Source of the DNA: CAZLBC01 sp964557575
GTDB lineage: Bacteria; Planctomycetota; Phycisphaerae; SM23-33
Assembly (NCBI GenBank): GCA_964557575.1
Contig: CAZLBC010000168.1
Location: forward strand, 1 to 6,263
Reading direction: 5' to 3'
Length of the DNA: 6,263 bases
Shown piece after piece: positions 1-6,263 of the stretch; position 1 is the first letter of the stretch; every line of letters begins with the position of its first letter. Both the position numbers and the translations under genes were made by a program. The notes under the pieces are model-generated. The model had not been told where the DNA came from, did not search any database, and was given only the letters and a program-made list of their open reading frames with translations.

Positions 1-2
1 AC

Positions 3-2432
3 CTGTTCTACCAGGGCAACAACACCGGCGGCAAAACGTGGTACCTCTCTGTCGTGCCCGTCGCATGGAACGAAGGCCGGCCCGTTCTCGCGCCGGGAAA
101 CCTTCCCGGCGGGACCGGCGAATCGCCGTCAGCGATAGCACTGTCCGTCGATCCGTCGAAGACCGCCAACCGGATCGACGAGAAGGTCTACGGGCACTTC
201 CTCGAGCACATCTACCACTCCTGCGACGGGGGATTGTGGGGCGAGATGGTCTGGAACCGCAGCTTCGAGGAAAACGACCGCGGCGGGTGGGAGATTGACG
301 GCAGGGAAATCGTCCAGGAGAGCCTCTCCTCAAACGTCCGCCTGGTCTTCGGCGACCGGTCCTGGACTGACTACGAGTACACGCTGGAAGCCCGAAAAAC
401 GGGCGGCAACGAGGGTTTTCTCGTCTTGTTCCGAGTGGGGGGAGAAAAAGACTTTTACTGGTGCAACCTCGGCGGCTGGGGCAATACCCGGCATACGCTG
501 GAGCGCGGGCGGCGCGGCGAGGGCCGGTGGGGAGCCGTCGGGCCGTCGGTCGCGGGCGGGGTCGAAACGGGCCGGTGGTACCGGATCAGGGTCCGCTGCG
601 CGGGCAGGCGTTTCCGGGTCTGGCTGGACGGGAAGGAAGTGATCGATTTTACCGACGATAACAACGCGCACCGCGCCGGCGCGGTGGGTATCGGGACCTG
701 GAACACCCGGGCGCGCTTCAGGAACCTGACGGTGACCACTCTCGACGGGAGGGTGCTCTACGACGATCTGCCCGGGGAAGCCGATCGCCCCGCGGCGGGC
801 CGGCACTGGACGATCGCCGGGTCCGGCGGGGTTTTTCTCGACGATGAGAACCCGCTGAACGCCGGCGTATCACTGCGCATGGAGACCGCGGGCGGCACGG
901 CGGCCGTGCGGCAGGCCCCGCTGCGGATAGAGAAGGACATGGCATACCAGGGGTCGCTGTGGGCCAGGGGGGACCTCGACGGCGGGCTTACGTTTCGCCT
1001 TGCCGACGAGTCGGGAACGATCGCCGAGACCCGGTTGCCCCGCGTTGAAAAGAAGTGGAAAAAACTGCCGTTCGCGTTTCGGCCGGCGCGGCGCGGCGCG
1101 GATGCGTATCTGGAAATCGCCGCGTCGGGCGCGGGGACGGTCTGGATAGACCAGGTGAGCTTGATGTCCGCGGCCGCCCGGCGCGCCGGCGGGTTCCGCC
1201 CGGACCTTCTGGCGGCGGTGGCTGACCTGAAACCGCCGGTTATCAGGTGGCCGGGCGGGTGTTTCGCCAGCGCCTATCTCTGGAGACAGGGGATCGGCCC
1301 CCAGCACGAGCGGCTGCCCCATCCCCGGGACATCTGGGACCAGCGCGACTGCTATTCGCTGGGGACCGACGAGTTTATCGCCCTGTGTAGCAGGGTCGGG
1401 GCCGAACCGCTGATCGTGACCAATATCGGCACCCCGAACTGGATGGGGAAGGGCCGGCTGGATGAGTTCCTGCAGGAATCGCTGGACTGGCTTGAATACT
1501 GCAACGGGCCGCGGGACGCGACATGGGGCCGGGTGCGGGCGCGGAACGGCCATCCCGAGCCGTACGGCGTGAAGTACTGGGAAATCGACAACGAGACCTG
1601 GCATATGGGGGCGGAAAAGTACGCCGCGGCGGCCGCGCGGGTGGCGGCGGCGATGAAGAAAAAGGATCCCTCCATCGTGCTGGCCGCCTGCGGCAGCGGC
1701 GGTTTCAACCTCGACTGGAACCGGACGGTCATCGAGCGGTGCGCCGGGTTGATCGACTATATCAGTATTCACCACTACGAGAACCCTGACAACTATGCCG
1801 CCGGCCCCCGGCGGTACGAGGAATTTTTCCTCAAGACCGGGGAGATTATCGCGGCGTCGAAAAACCCCGACATGAAGATCTATGTCTCGGAGTGGAACGC
1901 CCAGTCCACCGACTGGCGGACCGGCCTCTACTGCGGGGGGCTCTTGAACGCCTTCGAGCGGTGCGGCGACGTCCTGGCAATCGGCGGTCCGGCACTGCTG
2001 CTCCGCCACACGTCCGCGACCGGCTGGGACAATGCCTTTATCAACTTCGACCATACCGGCTGGTTTCCCGCGCCGAACTACGTGGTGATGAAACTCTGGC
2101 GGGACCACTACCTGCCCCGGCGCCTGGACATTGCGGGAAGGACCGGTGTGCTCAACGCCGTGGCGACCGCCGCCGCCGACGGCCGGACGATCTGCTTCAA
2201 AGCCGTTAACCCGGCCCCGGAGGAACGGGCGGTCCGCCTGACGATCGGCGGAACGTTCCGGCCTGCCGGCGCCGCGATGCGGGTCGTCGCGCCGGGAGAC
2301 CTGAAGGCCCGCAACACCCTCGGCAATCCGCGGGCGGTCCGGCCGGAAGACGCTGCGGTCGCCGTCGACGGGAAGGGCGTGTCGTTCACCCTGCCGGGGC
2401 TCTCGGCCGCCGTGGTGGAGGTCAGGGAGTAA
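3..2432 (+). CDS. GH51 alpha-L-arabinofuranosidase, 5'-truncated, with GH43-like N-terminal tail
   Basis: The frame is open from base 3, so the true start lies upstream. GTG at 54 is possible but has no ribosome site and would cut the N-terminal motif. Residues are numbered from that GTG. The first visible residues (YQGNN...KTWYLS...GRPVL) resemble the end of a GH43-type propeller. A linker (13-26) leads to the GH51 N-terminal strand with YGHFLEH (46-52). A LamG/DUF1080-like jelly roll follows (about 80-232), then a CBM4-like module (250-372). The barrel begins near 375 with RWPGG (398-402). The likely acid/base is E514 in WEIDNE and the nucleophile E613 in SEWN. A C-terminal beta-sandwich (about 690-792) completes the enzyme. 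GH51 enzymes mostly release terminal alpha-L-arabinofuranose from arabinan or arabinoxylan; some members are endoglucanases. Any signal peptide would lie outside the window. The family is clear; the substrate is inferred. Confidence 0.92.
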   Translation: MFYQGNNTGGKTWYLSVVPVAWNEGRPVLAPGNLPGGTGESPSAIALSVDPSKTANRIDEKVYGHFLEHIYHSCDGGLWGEMVWNRSFEENDRGGWEIDGREIVQESLSSNVRLVFGDRSWTDYEYTLEARKTGGNEGFLVLFRVGGEKDFYWCNLGGWGNTRHTLERGRRGEGRWGAVGPSVAGGVETGRWYRIRVRCAGRRFRVWLDGKEVIDFTDDNNAHRAGAVGIGTWNTRARFRNLTVTTLDGRVLYDDLPGEADRPAAGRHWTIAGSGGVFLDDENPLNAGVSLRMETAGGTAAVRQAPLRIEKDMAYQGSLWARGDLDGGLTFRLADESGTIAETRLPRVEKKWKKLPFAFRPARRGADAYLEIAASGAGTVWIDQVSLMSAAARRAGGFRPDLLAAVADLKPPVIRWPGGCFASAYLWRQGIGPQHERLPHPRDIWDQRDCYSLGTDEFIALCSRVGAEPLIVTNIGTPNWMGKGRLDEFLQESLDWLEYCNGPRDATWGRVRARNGHPEPYGVKYWEIDNETWHMGAEKYAAAAARVAAAMKKKDPSIVLAACGSGGFNLDWNRTVIERCAGLIDYISIHHYENPDNYAAGPRRYEEFFLKTGEIIAASKNPDMKIYVSEWNAQSTDWRTGLYCGGLLNAFERCGDVLAIGGPALLLRHTSATGWDNAFINFDHTGWFPAPNYVVMKLWRDHYLPRRLDIAGRTGVLNAVATAAADGRTICFKAVNPAPEERAVRLTIGGTFRPAGAAMRVVAPGDLKARNTLGNPRAVRPEDAAVAVDGKGVSFTLPGLSAAVVEVRE
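669..686. repeat. 18-bp perfect palindrome within the arabinofuranosidase gene
   Basis: CACCGCGCCGGCGCGGTG reads the same on both strands with no central spacer. It falls in the part encoding the LamG-like insert (around His-Arg-Ala-Gly-Ala-Val). High GC makes GC palindromes more frequent, so it may be chance; no role is visible. Confidence 0.75.
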
Positions 2433-3750
2433 CGGCGCGGCGGGACGGTCCGTCGGCCCATATGCCGGCCACGGCCAGCACGGCCGCGCAGCCTATCCCG
2501 CCCGCGGCGGCGACGTGGTAACTGCCGAGGTATTGCCGGGAGGCCCCGAAGATAAACGGCCCCGAAGCGCTGAAGGCCACCAGCAACGTCCGGTGAAACC
2601 CTGATATCTCGCCGAGGTATGCCACGCCGTAAAATCGCGGCCACGTCGCGGTCAGGAGGAGTACGAATACGGCCCCCGCCACCCCGTTGCCGATAACGAT
2701 CATGGCGTACCCGGCGGGGGTCGACAGGATCATGAGCCCCGCGAGGGCAACCGACATCCCCGCCATCATGAGGATCAGGAAGTATTTGAGCTTGACGAAG
2801 TCGCTGAGCCATCCGCACAAAAGGCCGATGGGCACGGACAGAAAGGATATCAGCGGAAAGATGCTGAACGCGCAGTCCGCGCCCCTGCCGGCGTTTTCGA
2901 AAACCGACTCCACGTTGAACGTGATACCCGTGAAACACAGCGAATCCAGGGCGATCGCCAGGGTGAATATCCAGAACGCGTAGGTTCGGCACGCCTCGGA
3001 CAGGGTGAAATCCCGTGTCTGTGCTGCGGGTTCCGCGCGTTTTTTTTTCTTCATGCCCGCATCGGGTTCCAGGCCGCAGGCGGCGGGATTGTCCCTGAAG
3101 AAGATGATGGCCACCGCGGTGAATCCGAAGCCGATGACCATCGCCAGGATCGCCCAGGTTTCGCTCCATCCCGAACGCGAGGCCATCCAGTGAAACAGCA
3201 GGGGAGAGCAGGAAAAACTCAGGGATATCGCGCTGTTCATGATGCCGCAGGCGAGGCCGCGCCGCCGGTCAAACCACTTCATGACCATGTTGCTCGAAAC
3301 CATGGTCATCATGCCCGGGCCCGCGAGCCGCAGGAGGAAGAACCCCGCCAGCACACAGGCGAAGGAAACGGGCCAGTTATTGTTTCCGGCCGGCGACCCG
3401 GACAGCCAGGAGGCGATGTGATCGAGTCGGCTCATGCCGAAGAGTACGAGAGCGAGCATGACCGCGGCGGCGAATCCCATGACGCGGGCACCCAGGCGGT
3501 CGTACAGCTTGCCGATGAAGGTCAGGGCCATCGCGCTGAGGGCGGTCCCGAGCCCGTACGCCAGGGAAAAGCAGGAACGTCCGAGCCCGAGGGCCTCCAT
3601 CAGGGGCTCGTTGAAGGGCGAGATTCCCATGGTCTGCCCCGGCGAGCTGGTTACCACCCCCAGTGTGCCGACCGCCAGGATGAACCAGCCGTAGGGAACG
3701 GGGGAACGCCGGGGCGCGAACGGGAAGTCGGTTATCTGTTTACCTGTCAA
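2422..3750 (-). CDS. MFS permease, carboxylate/OFA-like
   Basis: A 442-residue inner-membrane protein of normal MFS length with about 12 hydrophobic segments in two halves. The loop after TM2 carries MFS motif A (GKLYDRLGARV, residues 80-90). The second half has the matching GWLSDF. The N-terminal YGWFILAVG, the SSPGQTMG stretch (35-42) and the NPAACGLEPD segment before the central loop resemble oxalate/formate-antiporter and monocarboxylate-type MFS proteins. Substrate is therefore more likely an organic acid or acidic sugar than a neutral sugar, but this is inference. The start is TTG: no ATG or GTG lies between it and the upstream in-frame stop, and the next Met (41) would remove TM1. A GGTGA four bases upstream is a weak ribosome site. 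The central loop is encoded across an A9 run. The gene converges on the arabinofuranosidase gene, overlapping it by 11 bp, and diverges from the acyltransferase gene. Confidence 0.9.
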   Translation of the reverse strand: MTGKQITDFPFAPRRSPVPYGWFILAVGTLGVVTSSPGQTMGISPFNEPLMEALGLGRSCFSLAYGLGTALSAMALTFIGKLYDRLGARVMGFAAAVMLALVLFGMSRLDHIASWLSGSPAGNNNWPVSFACVLAGFFLLRLAGPGMMTMVSSNMVMKWFDRRRGLACGIMNSAISLSFSCSPLLFHWMASRSGWSETWAILAMVIGFGFTAVAIIFFRDNPAACGLEPDAGMKKKKRAEPAAQTRDFTLSEACRTYAFWIFTLAIALDSLCFTGITFNVESVFENAGRGADCAFSIFPLISFLSVPIGLLCGWLSDFVKLKYFLILMMAGMSVALAGLMILSTPAGYAMIVIGNGVAGAVFVLLLTATWPRFYGVAYLGEISGFHRTLLVAFSASGPFIFGASRQYLGSYHVAAAGGIGCAAVLAVAGIWADGPSRRAVTP

Positions 3751-3761
3751 TCGGTCACCAA

Positions 3762-3781
3762 TCGCCTTCGTATCGAAGCGA
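3762..3781. promoter_or_regulatory. Imperfect inverted repeat before the MFS start, candidate operator
   Basis: CTTCG-TAT-CGAAG gives a five-base-pair stem. Skipping one extra C in the left arm adds three more pairs (TCG/CGA), making about eight pairs around a three-base centre. It lies 11 bp upstream of the TTG start of the permease and downstream of the candidate promoter, a usual place for a repressor site or a 5'-leader hairpin. No regulator gene is in the window and no second copy was noticed, so the role is a guess. Confidence 0.3.
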
Positions 3782-3805
3782 GAATACCGGAAATCATGTA
3801 CCCCC

Positions 3806-3834
3806 AGTATACAACGCCCCGGCTTGTTTTGGAA
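3806..3834 (-). promoter_or_regulatory. Candidate promoter for the MFS gene
   Basis: On the minus strand TATACT (3811-3806) matches the TATAAT -10 box at five of six positions. TTCCAA (3834-3829) lies 17 bp upstream but matches TTGACA at only three of six. A transcript would begin near 3799 and leave a leader of about 50 bases holding the inverted repeat at 3762-3781. The placement is sensible and the region is AT-richer than the genes around it, but the -35 box is poor. Confidence 0.3.
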
Positions 3835-3897
3835 TTTTCGATCGGCGCCGGTTCGGTCCGGTCGTTAATTTCGGTGGATTAGCCCATTTCGTTCTGC

Positions 3898-3903
3898 TAT
3901 TAT
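3898..3903 (+). promoter_or_regulatory. Weak -10-like box before the MBOAT gene
   Basis: TATTAT lies 15 bases before the ATG of the acyltransferase gene. No convincing -35 box is seen; TGGATT at 17 bp spacing matches three of six positions. If used, the transcript would start about nine bases before the ATG and be nearly leaderless. That would fit the lack of a properly spaced ribosome site: AGGAA (3914-3918) directly abuts the ATG. This is a weak call made on position and base composition. Confidence 0.2.
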
Positions 3904-3918
3904 TCCCCGCCATAGGAA

Positions 3919-5370
3919 ATGAAATTCACCACCGTAACATTCATGGTGTTTCTCGCGGCCGTCTTCGCGTTGTACTGGTCGCTGCGAAAGACGAGACACC
4001 GGAACATCCTGCTGATCGCCGCAAGCTACGTGTTTTACGGGTGGTGGGACTGGCGATTCTGCTCGCTGATGCTGATATCCAGTATCCTGGATTACTCGGT
4101 GGGCCTCATGCTCGGCAGGGCGGGGGGGCGGCGAAAGCGGATTTTGCTCCTCCTGCTCAGTATCTGCGGCAATCTCGGGCTGCTGGGATTCTTCAAATAC
4201 TTCAATTTCTTCGCGGAGAGTTTTGCCGATCTCCTGGCTTTGTTCGGTATGACCGCCGGACCGGTGACCCTCCGGATCGTGCTGCCCGTGGGCATCAGTT
4301 TCTACACGTTTCAGACGATGAGCTATACCATCGATGTCTACCGCGGCAAGTGCCCGGTATGTCGCGATGCGATCGCCGTCTTTGCGTTCGTGAGTTTCTT
4401 TCCGCAACTCGTGGCGGGGCCGATAGAGCGGGCGTCGAACCTGCTGCCGCAGATGATCAATCCCCGCCGGTTCGATTACGGCAAGGCCGTCGACGGCTGC
4501 CGGCAGATACTCTGGGGATTCTTCAAGAAGATCGTCCTCGCGGACAACTTCGGGTACGTGGTGGTGAGGATATACGGGGATATCCCCGGCGCGTCGGGAC
4601 CGGAACTCCTCTTCGCCACCCTCTGCTTCGCCTTCCAGATATACTGCGATTTTTCGGCCTACTCGGACATCGCCATCGGCACCGCGCGGCTCTTCGGCTT
4701 CAACCTGATGACCAACTTCTCGTATCCCTACTTCGCCACCACCATCTCGCATTTCTGGAAGCGGTGGCACATATCCCTGTCCACGTGGTTCAGGGATTAC
4801 GTCTACATCCCCCTGGGGGGCAGCCGCCGCGGCCTGCCCAGGACGATCAGGAACGTGATGATCACGTTCCTGGTCAGCGGATTCTGGCACGGGGCCTCCT
4901 GGAATTTCATCGTGTGGGGAGGCCTGCACGGCCTGGCGCTCACCGGGTACGTGTTGTACAACCACGTGCGGCGGGAAGGGGCGCGGCGCGCCGGCGGTGT
5001 TGTGCGCGCTCTGAAGGCGGGGCTCTCGGCGGTGCTGACGTTCGTCTTCGTCTACCTGACCTGGGTCTTTTTCAGGGCCGAAACGTTGCCGGAGGCCTGC
5101 ACGGTCCTGCGCACGATGGTGTTCAACGCATTCGATCCGGCGGGGTTCGAACGCGTAGTGCACATCATCGGCAGGTCGCCGATCGTCTACGTCGCGTTCG
5201 GCATGTTTTACGCGGTGGAGTTTCTCCAGCGGGACAAGCCGCATCCCCTCGTGTTGCCCCGGCTGGCGCGGCCGGTCCGGTGGGGGATATACCTGCTGCT
5301 GATACTGCTGATACTCGGCCTCGGCGCGACGCCCGAGATAAGCCGGGATTTCATATACTTCCAGTTTTAG
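3919..5370 (+). CDS. MBOAT-family O-acyltransferase, AlgI-type
   Basis: A 483-residue polytopic membrane protein, the usual length for AlgI/DltB-type MBOAT enzymes. These move an acyl group, usually acetyl, from a cytoplasmic donor towards a glycan on the outside. Visible family motifs in order are the N-terminal hydrophobic MKF...FALYW, the VAGPI segment (165-169), HFWKRWH with H284 followed by SLSTWFRDYVYIPLGG, and GFWHGASW with the expected catalytic H324. The ATG at 3919 fits the family N-terminus. AGGAA touches it with no spacer, so initiation may be weak or leaderless; the next Met (residue 9) would remove the conserved MxF start. An SGNH protein gene follows after 10 bp, as in AlgI-AlgJ, DltB-DltD and PatA-PatB arrangements, so the pair probably forms one operon and one acetylation machine. 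The glycan is unknown. A strong hairpin sequence (4845-4875) lies within the coding region. Confidence 0.95.
   Translation: MKFTTVTFMVFLAAVFALYWSLRKTRHRNILLIAASYVFYGWWDWRFCSLMLISSILDYSVGLMLGRAGGRRKRILLLLLSICGNLGLLGFFKYFNFFAESFADLLALFGMTAGPVTLRIVLPVGISFYTFQTMSYTIDVYRGKCPVCRDAIAVFAFVSFFPQLVAGPIERASNLLPQMINPRRFDYGKAVDGCRQILWGFFKKIVLADNFGYVVVRIYGDIPGASGPELLFATLCFAFQIYCDFSAYSDIAIGTARLFGFNLMTNFSYPYFATTISHFWKRWHISLSTWFRDYVYIPLGGSRRGLPRTIRNVMITFLVSGFWHGASWNFIVWGGLHGLALTGYVLYNHVRREGARRAGGVVRALKAGLSAVLTFVFVYLTWVFFRAETLPEACTVLRTMVFNAFDPAGFERVVHIIGRSPIVYVAFGMFYAVEFLQRDKPHPLVLPRLARPVRWGIYLLLILLILGLGATPEISRDFIYFQF
4845..4875. repeat. 31-nt near-perfect inverted repeat inside the MBOAT gene
   Basis: Left arm GATCAGGAACGTGA (4845-4858), loop TGA, right arm TCACGTTCCTGGTC (4862-4875). 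Thirteen of 14 positions pair in DNA, with the inner 11 perfect. The one mismatch (T4847/G4873) becomes a G-U pair in mRNA. It encodes the segment IRNVMITFLV just upstream of the catalytic-histidine motif. No T tract follows, so it is not a typical intrinsic terminator. Confidence 0.8.
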
Positions 5371-5380
5371 CTTCGAAACC

Positions 5381-6263
5381 ATGAAACGATTTGTCCTTGA
5401 AATAACGGTCGTCGTTGCATTGGTCGCCGGTCTGCTTTTCATGGTATGCCCGCCGGTGGCGATGGACGACAATTCCTACTTCGCCTCGGTGACGGACAAG
5501 TTCAACCGGCTCGAAGCGGCGCCGGGGCCCCGGGTGATATTCGTGGGCGGCTCCAGCGTGGCGTTCGGAAACGACTCGCCGAGAATCGGGGGGAAGCTCA
5601 ACCGCGCGCCGGTCAATATGGGCGTGCATGCGGATTTGGGCGCCCGGTACGTCGTCTCCTCGGTGGAACCGTTTCTTCGCGGCGGGGACCTGGTGGTGAT
5701 TTCGCTGGAATATTACCTGTTCAGTACCGAGGGACTGAAGGGCCGGTACGATTACCTCCTCGACGTGCGCCTCTACGAGCAACGCAGTGCCGAGGGAATG
5801 AAACTGCAGGAGTTCAAGGACCAGTGCGACAACATGCTGTACCGCTACATCAAGCTCTTCCAGGACCGGGTGGAACGATACCGCAAGGTGCGAAAACTGG
5901 ATCACCTGTCGTTCGGAGAAAAGCTGGAACGGCTCCTGAAGATCCGCACCCGGCCCATGTACCAGGCGAGCCCGCCGTACAGCCGGGATGCCTTTAATCG
6001 CTGCGGCGACGTGGTGGCCCATCTCGCCATGCCGTCGGTCGCGGCCGACCGGCACGTCGACTTCGTCGCCGAACCGCCGGAGTGGGAAAACACGGCGGCC
6101 CTGCTCAATCGTTTCGCGGCAACCTGCCGGGGCCGCGGCGTGGATCTCGTCTATTTTTATCCCGCGATACCGAAGGCGGCCATGGAAGACAATCCCCGCT
6201 TTCAGCGCCTGCACGCATTCCTGCGGAAACACCTGCACATGCCCCTGTTGAACACGCCCGCGG
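5381..6263 (+). CDS. Membrane-anchored SGNH/AlgJ-like protein, 3'-truncated
   Basis: The frame is open from ATG 5381 to the window end, 294 complete codons. The N-terminus (MKRF, then a hydrophobic run at about residues 5-22) is a signal anchor, placing the rest outside the membrane. Block I of SGNH hydrolases is seen as VGGSSVAFG (55-63), with Ser58 in the nucleophile position. NMG (79-81) fits block II. A later VDLVYFYPAIPK segment has the form of the conserved core strand in AlgJ/AlgX-like proteins. The catalytic Asp-x-x-His block expected near the C-terminus would lie beyond the window, so activity cannot be judged. The start lies 10 bp after the acyltransferase stop, without a clear ribosome site, which suggests translational coupling. 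By analogy with AlgJ, PatB and DltD it would accept acyl groups from the MBOAT partner and pass them to an extracytoplasmic glycan. Superfamily fairly certain; exact family and substrate not. Confidence 0.85.
   Translation, partial: MKRFVLEITVVVALVAGLLFMVCPPVAMDDNSYFASVTDKFNRLEAAPGPRVIFVGGSSVAFGNDSPRIGGKLNRAPVNMGVHADLGARYVVSSVEPFLRGGDLVVISLEYYLFSTEGLKGRYDYLLDVRLYEQRSAEGMKLQEFKDQCDNMLYRYIKLFQDRVERYRKVRKLDHLSFGEKLERLLKIRTRPMYQASPPYSRDAFNRCGDVVAHLAMPSVAADRHVDFVAEPPEWENTAALLNRFAATCRGRGVDLVYFYPAIPKAAMEDNPRFQRLHAFLRKHLHMPLLNTPA

Noticed and set aside
870..2108. Minus-strand open frame of 412 codons opposite the GH51 barrel
   Set aside because: Low-complexity Pro/Arg/Val/Gly composition with no domain, directly opposite conserved catalytic motifs on the plus strand.
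2425..2520. Possible bidirectional terminator at the convergent gene ends
   Set aside because: Only a five-base stem (GACGG-T-CCGTC) with no T tract was found, inside the permease coding end.
3190..3882. Plus-strand open frame of 230 codons across the permease gene and the intergenic gap
   Set aside because: Composition is a GC-shadow type and most of it lies opposite conserved MFS segments.
4575..4588. 14-bp palindrome CGGGGATATCCCCG, and a 12-bp one at 1178-1189
   Set aside because: Short GC-rich palindromes of this length are expected by chance in several kilobases of such DNA.
4041..5384. Plus-strand open frame of 447 codons overlapping the MBOAT gene in another frame
   Set aside because: Arg/Pro/Gly/His-rich shadow; the MBOAT frame explains the region fully.
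5431..5455. Possible lipobox at Cys23 of the SGNH protein
   Set aside because: The residues before the Cys are F-M-V, which do not fit the L-[AS]-[GA]-C pattern; a signal anchor is the better reading.
3865..5472. Long open frame (535 codons) on the minus strand opposite the MBOAT gene
   Set aside because: The translation is Arg/Pro/His/Glu-rich low complexity without a recognisable motif. The plus strand there encodes a textbook MBOAT protein; long antisense frames are common in GC-rich DNA.
1..6263. A new defence system, CRISPR array, mobile element or RNA gene
   Set aside because: No spaced direct repeats, transposase or nuclease motifs, tRNA-like cloverleaf or rRNA-like sequence was found; coding genes fill nearly all of the window.

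Overview
The window is bacterial, GC-rich (clearly above 60% by eye) and densely coding. It holds four protein genes, two of them cut by the window edges. The gene content is a multidomain arabinofuranosidase, a carboxylate-type MFS permease and a polysaccharide O-acetylation pair. This suits a free-living or gut-associated polysaccharide-using bacterium. Canonical Shine-Dalgarno sites at normal spacing are absent or weak at all three visible starts, and the sugar enzyme is large and fused. Both traits would fit a PVC-type lineage (Planctomycetota, Verrucomicrobiota, Lentisphaerota) or another deep phylum, but no marker here fixes the taxon.

Left part (3-2432, + strand): the 3' portion of a large glycoside hydrolase. 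Its first ~30 visible residues look like the tail of a GH43-type beta-propeller. They run in frame, through a Gly/Pro/Ser-rich linker, into a complete GH51 alpha-L-arabinofuranosidase. The GH51 part carries a LamG/DUF1080-like jelly roll and a CBM4-like module ahead of the catalytic barrel. Middle (2422-3750, - strand): an MFS permease facing the hydrolase tail to tail, with an 11-bp overlap of the two 3' ends.

Right part (3919-6263, + strand): an AlgI-type MBOAT O-acyltransferase followed after 10 bp by a membrane-anchored SGNH/AlgJ-like protein that runs off the end. This is the usual two-protein arrangement for acetylating an exported or surface glycan. The 168-bp divergent gap 3751-3918 is the only real intergenic region. 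It holds a possible promoter and an imperfect inverted repeat in front of the permease, and a weak -10-like box in front of the MBOAT gene.

Functionally the window reads as two adjacent units. One is glycan breakdown and uptake (arabinofuranosidase plus permease); the other is glycan modification (MBOAT plus SGNH). Whether they act on the same polysaccharide cannot be told from the sequence. I see no RNA gene, CRISPR array, insertion sequence, phage gene or defence system. The less ordinary signals are the GH43-GH51 fusion, a 31-nt hairpin inside the MBOAT gene just before its catalytic motif, an A9 tract in the permease linker, and an 18-bp perfect palindrome in the hydrolase gene.
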